Counted from the stretch's first letter, positions 1-9,059 are shown. The stretch: 64,000 nt of DNA from Variovorax gracilis (GCF_030317115.1 NZ_JASZYF010000001.1:1103109-1167108), one strand, 5' to 3'. The notes: generated by a model from the sequence alone, not told the origin. Numbers and translations: made by a program.

Positions 1-560
1 CAGCCCGTGCCCTTGTTGAAGAAGCGCCGCAGGCGATCGGCGGAAAGACGTCCGACCTGCTCCGCGGTGAACACGCCGGCCGATGCCTTGGCGAGCACCG
101 CCGTATCGATGTCGGTCGCGATGATCCTGGCGGAACTCGCGCGATCGCCGAGCGCCTCGATCAGGGTGATCGCGATCGAATAGGGCTCCTCGCCCGTCGA
201 CGCCGCCGCGCACCAGATGGTGACCGGCTGCTGCGCCTTGCGCACGTGCTCGGCCAGCACCGGAAAATGATGCGCTTCGCGGAAGAACGAGGTCAGGTTG
301 GTCGTGAGCGAATTGATGAACGACTGCCATTCATCTCCGTCCTGCCGCGATTCCAGGAGTTCGAGGTAGGTCGAGAACTCCGGCAGCCGCAACTCGCGCA
401 GGCGGCGCGACAGCCGGCTGTACACCATCTGGCGCTTCTGCTCGCCGAGGGCGATGCCGGCACGGCGATGGATGAGCGTACGGATCTTCGAGAAATCGCT
501 GTCGGTGAAGAGGAATTCGGTGTTCACGGCCAAGGTCGGTGCATGGCTTTCAATGTACAT
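1..560 (-). CDS. cheR: CheR chemotaxis protein methyltransferase (3' end outside window)
   Basis: CheR transfers methyl groups from S-adenosylmethionine to glutamates of chemoreceptors during adaptation. The start at 560 follows an AGAGG-type ribosome site. The first 186 residues are present: an all-alpha N-terminal domain, a segment ending in FFRE near residue 94, and the SAM-binding stretch WCAAASTGEEPYSIA near residues 116-130. The reading frame is still open at the window edge, so the C-terminal part is missing. It is the last gene visible in the flhDC-motAB-cheA run and begins about 63 bp after the HDOD gene. Identity is clear from the motif. Confidence 0.93.
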   Translation of the reverse strand, partial: MYIESHAPTLAVNTEFLFTDSDFSKIRTLIHRRAGIALGEQKRQMVYSRLSRRLRELRLPEFSTYLELLESRQDGDEWQSFINSLTTNLTSFFREAHHFPVLAEHVRKAQQPVTIWCAAASTGEEPYSIAITLIEALGDRASSARIIATDIDTAVLAKASAGVFTAEQVGRLSADRLRRFFNKGTG

Positions 561-623
561 AGGGAGCCTCTTTTCCAAAGCTTCGATCAAGGGGATAAAA
601 GGCTTGCATCTCGCGGTGCTTGC

Positions 624-1967
624 TCAGTCGCCGGCATCGACCGCGCTGACTTCATGCGACCAGACCATGGCCGAGAGATGCGCGGCATTCACCTGCTCGG
701 CGCTGACGAACAGCGCTTCGGCGAGACGTGCCGCCTGGTCGGTCCCCGTCTCGCAGGCTTCCACCAGCGCGAGGAAGGGTGCATAGACACCCTGGCGATG
801 CAGGATCGCCTGCTGCACCGATTCGGCGAGCTGCACCTTGGCAAGCACCTCCTGCATGGAGATGCCGAGCAGTTGATCGACGAGCGAGAACATGCCGACC
901 ACGAAGAGGTTGTCGGCCTCGCTGGAGGGCAGCATGCCGTGCCCCATCAGCTCGACGAAGCGGCCGCGCATGATGGCCTTCTTCATCATGAAGGGCGAGC
1001 TGGCCTTGTTGCTCGTGGCCAGCAGCAGAGACAGCCAGCGGAACAACGGCGAATAGCCCAGCATGGCCACCGCGTGGCGCAGCGAGGTGATCTCCACGCC
1101 CGCGCCGATGGCCGGCGAATTGATGTGGCGCAGCAGGCGGTAGGTCAGCGCGGCGTCGCGCTTGAGCGCCGATTCGATGGAGCGCACGTCCTCGTTGCGC
1201 TGGATCATCTGCATGAGCCGCACGATCAGCATGGACTCGGGCTGCAGGATGTCGACGCCCTGCTCCACGGGTGGCGGCGCATGGCCGCCATCGACGAACA
1301 CGTCCACGTAGCGCGCGGCGCAGGCATCGAAGCCTTCCCAGCTGTCCATGCGGGTCGCGATCATCTGCACGGGCGGCTGCTCCGGCCGCCGGCCATCGCG
1401 AACGCTGGCGATGAGATCCCTGCTGCCGCTGCCGACGTCGAAATGCGTGATGACCTCCAGCAACGCCGGGTCCTGCGGCAGCGCCTGCGCATTGCACAGC
1501 ATGAAGCCGAAGCCCTGCTCGCGCAGGAACAGCAGCATCGAGCGCGTGTCCGCGTCCATCAGGTCGTCGAGACCCATGCAAAGCACCACGTTCTCCGGCG
1601 GCAGGGCCTGCAGCTCGCTCTGGAACAGCGCATCGACCGTGACGTCGAGAAACAGCACGAGCCGCCCGAGCCGCCATCCCTTGCTGGAATTGAGATGCTT
1701 GGACACGCACGAGAGCAGTTCCCTGAACTGCGCCGACGCATCGGGCGCCCCATGGGCGCCAGCCTCGCGCCACGCCATCCTGTAGCCCCTGACGCGCTTC
1801 TGCGCGTCGAGTTGCAGGGCATAGGTCACGAAGCCGCTGGCGCCGCGTGGCTCCAGCGTCTCGCCCGCCGGAGCCCGCGTCTCCATCACCGGCTCGGTGC
1901 GTTCGCCGCGCTCCGTCGGCAAGGGCTCGCCGGCCGGTCCCTGGCGCCTGAAAAAGTCAAACCGCAT
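624..1967 (-). CDS. EAL-like/HDOD signalling protein
   Basis: This 447-residue protein has an N-terminal part resembling a degenerate EAL domain of the YuxH type (segments LFLDVTVDALF and LREQGFGFML) but no EAL signature, so c-di-GMP hydrolysis is unlikely. The C-terminal half, from about residue 230, matches the HDOD output domain (ILQPESMLIVRLMQMI, LLRHINSPA, LRHAVAMLGY). The ATG at 1967 was chosen because a GGAGA site lies just upstream; longer in-frame starts would run into cheA. It sits between cheA and cheR, where enteric-like operons carry cheW and receptor genes. A role in signalling or motility control is inferred from position only. Confidence 0.85.
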   Translation of the reverse strand: MRFDFFRRQGPAGEPLPTERGERTEPVMETRAPAGETLEPRGASGFVTYALQLDAQKRVRGYRMAWREAGAHGAPDASAQFRELLSCVSKHLNSSKGWRLGRLVLFLDVTVDALFQSELQALPPENVVLCMGLDDLMDADTRSMLLFLREQGFGFMLCNAQALPQDPALLEVITHFDVGSGSRDLIASVRDGRRPEQPPVQMIATRMDSWEGFDACAARYVDVFVDGGHAPPPVEQGVDILQPESMLIVRLMQMIQRNEDVRSIESALKRDAALTYRLLRHINSPAIGAGVEITSLRHAVAMLGYSPLFRWLSLLLATSNKASSPFMMKKAIMRGRFVELMGHGMLPSSEADNLFVVGMFSLVDQLLGISMQEVLAKVQLAESVQQAILHRQGVYAPFLALVEACETGTDQAARLAEALFVSAEQVNAAHLSAMVWSHEVSAVDAGD

Positions 1968-2046
1968 TGCAAATGTCTCCGTCTGAAGCTGGTATCCATC
2001 ACCCCGTCTCTGCAGGATGTACGGGGCATTGCCTAATGGGAGCCTG

Positions 2047-4089
2047 TCAGGCCGCGATCCGGTCCATCCGCGATGCGCCGGCCAGGGCCGCGCTGCTCGC
2101 CGCCTGCGCGCGCTGGATGCGGGGCATGGCGCCGACGTCGATGATGAAAGCCACGCTGCCATCGCCGAGGATCGTTGCGGCCGAGATGCCCGGCACCTTG
2201 CGGTAGTTGGTCTCCAGGTTCTTCACGACGACCTGGTGCTGGCCGAGCAGCTCGTCGACCAGCAGTGCGAAGCGCGTGTCGTCGGCCTGCACGATCACGA
2301 GGATGCCTTGCGTCGGGTTGACCTGCGCGCCCGCCACGTCGAACACGCGATGCAGCTCGATCAGCGGCAGGTACTCGCCGCGCACCTTGATGACGTGGCC
2401 GTCGCTGGTGATCGAATGCAGGTGCTCCGGCAGCGGCTGCAGCGACTCGATCACGTAGCTCAGCGGCAGGATGTAGGCCTCACTGCCGACCTTGACGGAC
2501 ATGCCGTTGAGGATCGCCAGCGTCAGGGGCAGCACGATGCGGGTCGTGGTGCCATGGCCGCCGCGCGACTGGATCTCCACGTGGCCGCCCATCTCCTGGA
2601 TGTTGCGCTTGACCACGTCCATGCCGACGCCGCGGCCGGAGATGTCGGTGATCTGCTCCGCCGTCGAGAAGCCCGGCGCGAAGATGAGCTGCCACACCTC
2701 GTCGTCCGGCATCGACTCGCTCACGTTGAGGCCCTGCTGCATGGCCTTGGCGAGGATCTTCTCGCGGTTCAGGCCCGCGCCGTCGTCGCTCACCTCGATC
2801 ACGATGTTGCCGCCGTGGTGCTGCGCGGACAGCAGAAGCTGGCCGGTTGCCTCCTTGCCCTTCGCAAGGCGGATGTCCGGTGTTTCGATGCCGTGGTCGA
2901 GGCTGTTGCGCACCAGGTGCGTCAGCGGGTCGACGATGCGTTCGATCAAGCCCTTGTCGAGCTCGGTTTCCTTGCCGAAGGTGTCCAGGCGCACCTGCTT
3001 TCCGAGCTTGGCGCTGACATCGCGGATCACGCGCGGGAAGCGGCTGAACACATAGTCCATTGGCATCATGCGGATGGACATGACCGACTCCTGCAGGTCG
3101 CGCGCATTGCGCTCCAAATGACCCAGGCCGCTGAGGAAGCGCTCGTACGCCACCGGGTCGAGCATCGTTGCCGCCTGCGTGAGCATGGACTGGGTGATGA
3201 CCAGTTCGCCCACCAGGTTGATGAGCTGGTCGACCTTTTCGACGTCGACGCGGATCGAGCTCGATTCCTTCGCGCCCGGCGCCGCGGCTGCGGCAGGCGA
3301 TGCGACGGAAGCTTGCGGCCTGCTGGCCGCATCCGCAGGCGCGGCCACCGCGGGCGCGGGCGCCGGCGCGGCGGGCCCGGCCGCGGCTTCGGCAGGCGTT
3401 GCTTGCGCGGATTCGCGCGTGATGTCGATCTGCGACTCGTCGATGACGAAGCAGCACACCGCGATGATCGCGTCCGGGTCGCAGGTCGTCTCGAGCACCA
3501 CCGTCAACTGATCGCCGTTGCGCGTGCGCGAGAGGATCTTGCCGAGGTTGCCGAGTTCGTCCGCGAGCAGGTCGCACTCGCTGTCCGACAGGCGCGAGAA
3601 GCGAATCCGCAATGCGCCCTGCCCGCTGGCCGCTGCGGCCACGGGCGCGGGTGCAGCCACCGCCACAGGGGCTGGCGCAGGTGCGGGTGCGGATGCGCCG
3701 TCGCCGTTCTCGAGCGCGAGTTGTTGAAGCACGGCGCAGATGTGCGCGACTCTTTCAGGCTCGGGCTCTTTGCCAGCCTGGTAAGCAGTGAGTTGTTCTT
3801 GCAAGGCGTCCTTCGTTTCCAAAAAGGCATCGATCATCGGACCGCTCAGGCTCAACTGGCCATGGCGCGCCCGGTCCAAAAGGGTCTCCAGCAGGTGGGT
3901 CGTTTCCGTCAATGCGGTGAAGCCGAAAGTGGCCGCGCCGCCCTTGATCGAATGGGCCGCACGAAAGATGGCATTGAGCTGTTCGCTGTCCGGCGACTCC
4001 ACGTCGAGTTCGAGGAGCAATTGCTCCATCTGCGCCAGAAGCTCGATGGCTTCGACAAAGAATGCTTGGGAAAACTGACTGAGGTCCAT
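2047..4089 (-). CDS. cheA: Chemotaxis sensor histidine kinase CheA
   Basis: CheA autophosphorylates and passes phosphate to CheY and CheB under receptor control. The 680-residue protein shows an Hpt domain with the phosphorylatable histidine in AAHSIKGGA (His46). A proline/alanine-rich linker flanks a small regulatory P2-like domain (about residues 160-245). Next come the dimerisation region from about residue 275 and the HATPase domain with N box (HLVRNSLDHGIE), G1 (DDGAGL) and G2 (GRGVGMD). A C-terminal CheW-like domain ends the protein. It starts 19 bp after motB stops. No cheW gene follows it in the window. Confidence 0.97.
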   Translation of the reverse strand: MDLSQFSQAFFVEAIELLAQMEQLLLELDVESPDSEQLNAIFRAAHSIKGGAATFGFTALTETTHLLETLLDRARHGQLSLSGPMIDAFLETKDALQEQLTAYQAGKEPEPERVAHICAVLQQLALENGDGASAPAPAPAPVAVAAPAPVAAAASGQGALRIRFSRLSDSECDLLADELGNLGKILSRTRNGDQLTVVLETTCDPDAIIAVCCFVIDESQIDITRESAQATPAEAAAGPAAPAPAPAVAAPADAASRPQASVASPAAAAAPGAKESSSIRVDVEKVDQLINLVGELVITQSMLTQAATMLDPVAYERFLSGLGHLERNARDLQESVMSIRMMPMDYVFSRFPRVIRDVSAKLGKQVRLDTFGKETELDKGLIERIVDPLTHLVRNSLDHGIETPDIRLAKGKEATGQLLLSAQHHGGNIVIEVSDDGAGLNREKILAKAMQQGLNVSESMPDDEVWQLIFAPGFSTAEQITDISGRGVGMDVVKRNIQEMGGHVEIQSRGGHGTTTRIVLPLTLAILNGMSVKVGSEAYILPLSYVIESLQPLPEHLHSITSDGHVIKVRGEYLPLIELHRVFDVAGAQVNPTQGILVIVQADDTRFALLVDELLGQHQVVVKNLETNYRKVPGISAATILGDGSVAFIIDVGAMPRIQRAQAASSAALAGASRMDRIAA

Positions 4090-4108
4090 CTTCTTGTAGG
4101 TCTCGCTG

Positions 4109-5041
4109 TTACTGCGTCGGCGCTGATGACTTGATTGACGTCAGCTTCACGTTGTTGCCGCTGGGTGTTGCGGGTTGCGACGCCCCGATCCGCGTGGTGG
4201 GCGTGGCAGCCGCGCCGCTGTTCTCGCGCTCGATGCGTTCCTGCGTCTGTCGGTTGAGCAGGATGATGCTGATGCGGCGATTGATCGGATTGCGCGGATC
4301 GGCGTTGTCCAGATGCATGCTGTCGGCCAGGCCGACGACGCGCAGCACCTTGGTCTCGGTCATGCCACCCACGATCAGTTCGCGCCGCGATGCATTCGCA
4401 CGGTCGGCGGAGAGTTCCCAGTTGCCATACGCCTTGTCACCGTTGGTGTAGACGTGCGCGTCGGTGTGACCCGACAGGGTGATCCTGTTCGGCAGGTCGT
4501 TGAGCGTGGGGCCGAGCTCGCGCAGGATCGCGCGCATGTGCGGCACGACCTTCGCGCTCGCAAGGTCGAACATCGGGCGCTTGTCGCTGTCGACGATCTG
4601 GAGGCGCAAGCCTTCGGTGGTGATGTCGATCAGGATCTGGGAGCGGAACTGCTTGAAGACCGGGCTGTTCTCGATGAGCGCGTCGAGGCGCTTCTTCATG
4701 TCGGCGAGGCGCGCGGCATCGGCCATCTCTTCGCGTTCGGCCTCGCTCAGCTTCTCTTCGCCTTCGACCTGGATCGGGTCGGGCCCGCCACCGGGGATCA
4801 CGCTCGAACTCAGGCTGTTCTTGTCGCCGCCGTGCAGGGCGACCTTCAAGGGCATGCGGAAGTGCTCGGCTATGCCCTCGCGCTGCTTCGGCGTCGAGAT
4901 GGACAGGAGCCACATCACGAGGAAGAACGCCATCATGGCCGTCATGAAGTCGGCGTAGGCGATCTTCCAGCCACCGCCATGGTGCCCGCCGCCCTCTCCG
5001 GCGACGCGCTTGACGATGACGCGATGCTTCTCTGCGCTCAT
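4109..5041 (-). CDS. motB: Flagellar motor stator protein MotB
   Basis: MotB anchors the proton-driven stator to peptidoglycan. The 310-residue protein has a short cytoplasmic N-terminus rich in Lys, Gly and His. One membrane helix (about residues 28-47) contains the proton-binding aspartate in YADFMTAMM (Asp31). A plug/linker region leads to an OmpA-type peptidoglycan-binding domain (SGHTDA, LSADRANASRREL). The C-terminal tail is rich in Thr, Ser and Pro. It lies 17 bp downstream of motA and is clearly co-transcribed with it. Confidence 0.97.
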   Translation of the reverse strand: MSAEKHRVIVKRVAGEGGGHHGGGWKIAYADFMTAMMAFFLVMWLLSISTPKQREGIAEHFRMPLKVALHGGDKNSLSSSVIPGGGPDPIQVEGEEKLSEAEREEMADAARLADMKKRLDALIENSPVFKQFRSQILIDITTEGLRLQIVDSDKRPMFDLASAKVVPHMRAILRELGPTLNDLPNRITLSGHTDAHVYTNGDKAYGNWELSADRANASRRELIVGGMTETKVLRVVGLADSMHLDNADPRNPINRRISIILLNRQTQERIERENSGAAATPTTRIGASQPATPSGNNVKLTSIKSSAPTQ

Positions 5042-5058
5042 GCTGTCAACCCCGGCGC

Positions 5059-5919
5059 TCAGCGCGCCTTGACTTCCCGAACGTGGTCATCCAGTTCGGT
5101 GAAGGTGGGACGTTCGGTCGAGAAGAGCACCTTGCGGCCGAACTCCACGGCCAGTTGGGGCGCATAGCCATTCAGGCTCGCGAGCAGCGTGACCTTGGCG
5201 CACTGGTAGACCTTCATGCCCTCTTCCACCTTCTGCTCGATCACGGTGGACAGCGGCGTCACGAAGCCGTAGGCCAGCAGCACGCCCAGGAAGGTACCGA
5301 CCATCGCGTGCGCGATCAGCGCGCCCATCTCGGAGGGCGGCAGGTTCGCGGAGCCCAGGGCATGGACCACGCCCATCACCGCCGCCACGATGCCCAGCGC
5401 GGGCAGCGCATCTGCCACGCGCGCGAGGCTGTGCGACGGAATCTCCGCCTCGTGGCGGATGGTCTCGATCTCGTGGTCCATCAGCGCCTCGATCTCGAAG
5501 GCGTCGGTGTTGCCGCTGATGACGAGGCGCAGGTAGTCGCAGAGGAACTCCATCACGCCGGCGTCCGCCATGATGGTCGGATAGCGGCCGAAGATCTCGC
5601 TCTCGGCCGGGTTCTCGACATCGGACTCCAGCCGCATCATCCCTTCCTTGCGCGCCTTGGCCAGGAGTTCATAGAGAAGTGCGAGCAGGTCCATGTAGAG
5701 CTGCCGGTTGTGCTTGGACGAGCGCAGCAGGAGCGGCAACTCCTTGATCGTCGCCTTGATGGTCTTGCCGTTGTTCCCCGCGATGAAGGCGCCCAGCGCA
5801 GAGCCTCCGATCATCAGCAACTCGACCGGCTGGAACAGGACGCCGAAATGACCGCCCATGAGGCCATAGCCCCCGAACACGGCACCCACCACTACGAGAT
5901 ATCCAACCAGCACGAGCAC
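5059..5919 (-). CDS. motA: Flagellar motor stator protein MotA
   Basis: MotA forms the proton channel of the stator with MotB and pushes on FliG. The protein is 286 residues with four hydrophobic segments: two near the N-terminus (about 1-20 and 30-50) and two in the second half (around 170-190 and 200-220). A long charged cytoplasmic loop lies between the pairs. The start is a GTG at 5919, preceded by AGGGGA at good spacing. The family's usual length is about 285-295. It lies 64 bp after flhC, as in the enteric flhDC-motAB arrangement. Confidence 0.97.
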   Translation of the reverse strand: MLVLVGYLVVVGAVFGGYGLMGGHFGVLFQPVELLMIGGSALGAFIAGNNGKTIKATIKELPLLLRSSKHNRQLYMDLLALLYELLAKARKEGMMRLESDVENPAESEIFGRYPTIMADAGVMEFLCDYLRLVISGNTDAFEIEALMDHEIETIRHEAEIPSHSLARVADALPALGIVAAVMGVVHALGSANLPPSEMGALIAHAMVGTFLGVLLAYGFVTPLSTVIEQKVEEGMKVYQCAKVTLLASLNGYAPQLAVEFGRKVLFSTERPTFTELDDHVREVKAR

Positions 5920-5983
5920 GCGAGTCCCCTTTTGCCCTCAGGCGTCAAACAAAAAATTAGCGGATCGAGACAAACTGCCGCCT

Positions 5984-6592
5984 TCAACGAATTCCGCTGG
6001 CGCCCAGCGCGGAATGCGCGGGAATGGCCGACGGCTGTGCGGGCACCGGGGCCTCGGCTGCTTCGTCGACACGTTTCGGGGCGCGCACCTTGCCTGCGCG
6101 GGAAGGCGGCCGGCACAACACGCACACATAACCGTGCTGGTGGTCGTGGGCGTGAGCGACGAAATGCCCTCCGCAGCGACTGCAAGTGCTCAGTTGCAGC
6201 ATGTCGCTGTCGAAAAACCGCACCATCGTGTAGGCGCGCGTGAAATCCAGCACGATTTCGCCGCCATGGGCGGTGATTTGTTCCGAATAGAGCCGGTAGG
6301 CCTTGATCAACGCCTGCAATTCGGGCTCATTGGCCTCGCGCCGCATGAACCGGTACAGGTTGTAGAACATCGACGAATGGATGTTGGCCAGCCAGGTCAT
6401 GTACCAGTCGGTCGAGAACGGCAGCAAGCCCTTGGGCGGCGAAACGCCTTTCAATTCCTTGTAGAGGCGGATCAGCCGTTCGCGGCTCAATCCGACTTCC
6501 GCCTCCAGGAATTGCAACCGGGCGCCGAGTTCGATCAATTCCACCGCGAGTTGAACCTGGCGAACCTCTCCCAGAACGCTCTTGACAGTCAT
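5984..6592 (-). CDS. flhC: Flagellar master regulator subunit FlhC
   Basis: FlhC and FlhD form the heterohexamer that activates class II flagellar promoters. At 202 residues it is close to the enteric protein. The four zinc-ligand cysteines stand at residues 137, 140, 157 and 160 (CSRC and CVLC), with an intervening His-rich stretch. The C-terminal tail is rich in Ala and Pro. Its ATG overlaps the flhD stop by four bases, so the two are translationally coupled. This indicates enteric-type control of motility rather than FleQ control. Confidence 0.97.
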   Translation of the reverse strand: MTVKSVLGEVRQVQLAVELIELGARLQFLEAEVGLSRERLIRLYKELKGVSPPKGLLPFSTDWYMTWLANIHSSMFYNLYRFMRREANEPELQALIKAYRLYSEQITAHGGEIVLDFTRAYTMVRFFDSDMLQLSTCSRCGGHFVAHAHDHQHGYVCVLCRPPSRAGKVRAPKRVDEAAEAPVPAQPSAIPAHSALGASGIR

Positions 6593-6939
6593 GCCACGGC
6601 ATCCGCTTCACGGGTCTGGCGCGCCGCCATCAGGATCGACATGTGCGCCTGCTGCAGCGAGGTGTCCTTGCCTTCGCCAAAGACCGCAAACATCGGATGG
6701 TCCTCCAGGCGGAAGCTGCACAGCAGGAAGTTGGACGTCGCGAGCTTGACGATCTGCGTCAGGGACATGTTGGCCAGGAGATCCGCCAGTTCGCGGCCGA
6801 CCCCGAGTCGGTACATCGCCGCGGCGCGGTCCTGCTTGGCCAACTTCTGCGCGAGGAGCATGTAGGCCAGGTTGACGTCGCCGATCTCCTTGGAGACGTC
6901 GCCACTTGCGCCCGCATCACCATTGTTTTCGATTTCCAC
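6589..6939 (-). CDS. flhD: Flagellar master regulator subunit FlhD
   Basis: FlhD is the partner of FlhC in the class I activator. The body (NLAYMLLAQKLAKQD, LGVGRELADLLANMS) is typical. The GTG at 6939 is preferred because GAGG lies six bases upstream, giving 116 residues. A longer frame opens at 6978 but would begin with an atypical Cys- and Arg-rich peptide and lacks a ribosome site. It is the first gene of the flhDC-motAB-cheA run. Confidence 0.95.
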   Translation of the reverse strand: MEIENNGDAGASGDVSKEIGDVNLAYMLLAQKLAKQDRAAAMYRLGVGRELADLLANMSLTQIVKLATSNFLLCSFRLEDHPMFAVFGEGKDTSLQQAHMSILMAARQTREADAVA

Positions 6940-7436
6940 TCTGAACCTCAATCTAAAAAATGTGCAGTTCCCGCACAAATAAACACTTGAAACCGTCTTA
7001 TGGAATTTATCAGGCCGACTGGCCGAGAATCCACGAAATATGAATTGGCAATTTTAAAAAAGAGCCCCAGCTTTCAATTCAATTACGCTGGCACAAGCAA
7101 TTAATTATTTCATTTGCAATCCGTCTGGACAACCACCCGAATGTGGGGTCGCCGGACAGCAACGAAAGCATTACGCTGTACTCCATCCAATCAGGTTTGA
7201 AGTCTATACACAATTTTTAACAATTGATGCGAGGCCATTTGAGCAGTACCGAAAAGTGAGACTTATCTGACACCGCCCAGCGGACAGTGTGCAAAGCAAT
7301 CCAAAATAGTTACATCAAAACAAGCGGCGTCGTTCAATTGCGATGATTTAAAAAGTATTCATCAAGGACTGAGCTAGAAAGCATTCATCTCGACGCATTA
7401 CTCAATGAATAATCATTGATGATGAAACCAAATAGT
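6940..7436. promoter_or_regulatory. AT-rich intergenic region upstream of flhDC
   Basis: This stretch of about 497 bp carries no convincing gene and is visibly far richer in A+T than everything around it. It must contain the flhDC promoter on the minus strand. It carries repeated CAATT/GCAATT words, including TCAATTGC at 7334-7341 and CAATTG at 7221-7226, and several A/T runs. AT-rich flhDC control regions in other bacteria bind H-NS-type proteins and several regulators. That this one does so is inference from composition; no promoter could be placed with confidence. Confidence 0.6.
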
Positions 7437-7754
7437 TCATTCCAATGTCGTCGCGTGAAATATTTCATGGGTAGGGCCTTCTGTCCCGGTGCGGTTTTCC
7501 AGCCCGTGGATCCAGGCCAGGACCTCCGCCACCGCGCGGTAGAGCTGGGGCGGGATCTGCTGGTCGAGGTCGACCTGCATCAGCAGCCTGACCAGGTCGA
7601 CGGAGGCATGGACGTAAAGCCCGTTCTGCCTCGCCTCGCGCATGATCGACTCCGCCACGACGCCATAGCCCTTGGCCACCACGACCGGCGCCCGGTCCTT
7701 GTCGGCATGCGACAGCGCGACGGCGCTCTGTCGTTCGTCCATGGGCGTGCTCAC
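7437..7754 (-). CDS. FlhB C-terminal-domain-like protein (FhlB type)
   Basis: This 105-residue protein matches only the cytoplasmic C-terminal domain of FlhB, the substrate-specificity switch of the flagellar export apparatus (APVVVAKGYG, QIPPQLYRAVAEVLAWI). The membrane part is absent, and so is the autocleaving NPTH motif, where ERQSAVAL is found. The GTG at 7754 overlaps the preceding stop by four bases and has GGAG at good spacing; an ATG at 7742 is an alternative. Such small homologues are known beside fliK-like genes. A modulating role in the export switch is inference. Confidence 0.85.
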   Translation of the reverse strand: MSTPMDERQSAVALSHADKDRAPVVVAKGYGVVAESIMREARQNGLYVHASVDLVRLLMQVDLDQQIPPQLYRAVAEVLAWIHGLENRTGTEGPTHEIFHATTLE

Positions 7755-9043
7755 GATGCGTTCTCCCCCGGGGTCTTCGGCGCCACTTGCAAGTCCTGCA
7801 TCCGGAAGCCCGCGGCCTCCAGACGCTTCGCCAGCGCGTGGCCATCGGCGCGCAATGCCGCCACCGTGCCGGGCTCGCTGGCCGACAGCCTGGCCTGCAG
7901 GCCGGGGCCCGCGAGACTCAGGCGCAGATCCACGGCGCCCAGCCGGGGCAGGCTCATCGACACCGTGGTCGACCAGCGCCGCTGGTTGTCCTCGCCGGCA
8001 CCTTCGTCCGGCGGCTCGGCGGCTTCTTTCTCCACCGTCCAATTCATCGCTGCGCCGGGCCAGGCCTCGCCGCTCCAGCGGAAGACCCCCGTTGCCAGCA
8101 GGTCGAGTTGCTGGTGAACGAGCGTCATGGCTTGCGGATGAATCACTTCGGCAGGTTGCGCAGGCGTCGCTGCATTCGATGCGAGCGCGGCAACCGCATG
8201 GCGTGCGGCGATGGCTTCGTCCGCCCGCTGCGTCGACGGGTGCGCTGCGGCCGGCGACGGCGCTTCGCCCCAGCGGTACGCGGCCTGCACGCGGGCAGCA
8301 TCGGGTGCCAGGTCCGAATCAGCGGCCGATGGCGCGGCGCCGGGTGATGACGCGGTTTCATTCGGGCCCGGTGCACCCTGCGCACCGCGCGAGCCGGCGG
8401 ATGCGTCCGCTGCGGGTCGCGCGTCGGCTGGCTGTCCCCCGACGATCGCTTCCGCGGCGGCGCCTTGCACGGCCATCAGTGGCAACGCTTCCTTCGTTGC
8501 CATTGGCGGCGGGGCTTCGGTCGATGCGACAGCAAGCGCCATCGCCTGCTGCGCAGCCGGCGTCGCCCAGCGCGCCTGTGGCTCTTGCGCCAGTTGCGCC
8601 AGCGCACGCACGCCGTTGGCGAATTCGGCCAGGTGCGACTCATAGAAGAGGCCGCTGCCGGACACCGTCTGCGCCAGCGTGCCCGCCAGCGTTGCCGCCG
8701 AGGCAGGCTGGGATGACGGCCAGGCAGGCGCAGCGCCACGCACCGGACCCGCATCGCCATGAAGATCCGACAGCACCACGCTGATGACGCGCGCCGCCAC
8801 CGACAGGTCGGCTTCGGAGGGTTGACGCATGCCGGGCGCCGCCGGGGCGTCCGACGACCCGACGGGAATCAGCCGATCGAGTGCGGCGTTGGACAGCAGG
8901 CGGACATCGTTCTCGACCTTCTGCACCTGCGACACCGGTCCGGGCGCATTGATCTCCGTCTCGCCCTTGATGGCGAGCACGTCCAGCCGCGGCGAGGCCT
9001 TCGCGGCCAGCAGGTTGTCGATCAATCCGGACAGTCCGATCAT
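7751..9043 (-). CDS. Flagellar hook-length control protein FliK-like, second copy
   Basis: The 430-residue protein has a long low-complexity Ala/Pro/Ser-rich middle and a C-terminal FliK-type domain (from about residue 310: VDLRLSLAGPGLQARLSA, LRADGHALAKRLEAAGF). FliK measures the hook and triggers the export switch by contacting FlhB. A second, canonical fliK lies in the fliF-R operon, so this one is a paralogue. It starts 16 bp after fliT and is coupled to the FlhB-like gene, which pairs a ruler-like protein with a switch-like one. Function beyond family is not established by sequence. Confidence 0.8.
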   Translation of the reverse strand: MIGLSGLIDNLLAAKASPRLDVLAIKGETEINAPGPVSQVQKVENDVRLLSNAALDRLIPVGSSDAPAAPGMRQPSEADLSVAARVISVVLSDLHGDAGPVRGAAPAWPSSQPASAATLAGTLAQTVSGSGLFYESHLAEFANGVRALAQLAQEPQARWATPAAQQAMALAVASTEAPPPMATKEALPLMAVQGAAAEAIVGGQPADARPAADASAGSRGAQGAPGPNETASSPGAAPSAADSDLAPDAARVQAAYRWGEAPSPAAAHPSTQRADEAIAARHAVAALASNAATPAQPAEVIHPQAMTLVHQQLDLLATGVFRWSGEAWPGAAMNWTVEKEAAEPPDEGAGEDNQRRWSTTVSMSLPRLGAVDLRLSLAGPGLQARLSASEPGTVAALRADGHALAKRLEAAGFRMQDLQVAPKTPGENAS

Positions 9044-9059
9044 GGCGGCTTCGTGTGCC

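Noticed and set aside
246..4134. Long plus-strand open frames (596 and 705 codons) opposite the HDOD and cheA genes
   Set aside because: They are high-GC mirror frames with His/Arg/Gln-rich translations and no family resemblance; the minus-strand genes are clearly real.
5920..5983. Possible sigma-28 promoter before motA (TCCGCTAA on the minus strand)
   Set aside because: The -10 has two mismatches and no acceptable TAAA-like element lies 15 bases upstream; motAB is probably read from the flhDC promoter.
6961..6977. TGTGC-N7-GCACA inverted repeat just upstream of flhD, considered as a CRP-like operator
   Set aside because: Spacing and half-sites do not fit the CRP consensus and only one short copy is present, so it was not listed as a site.
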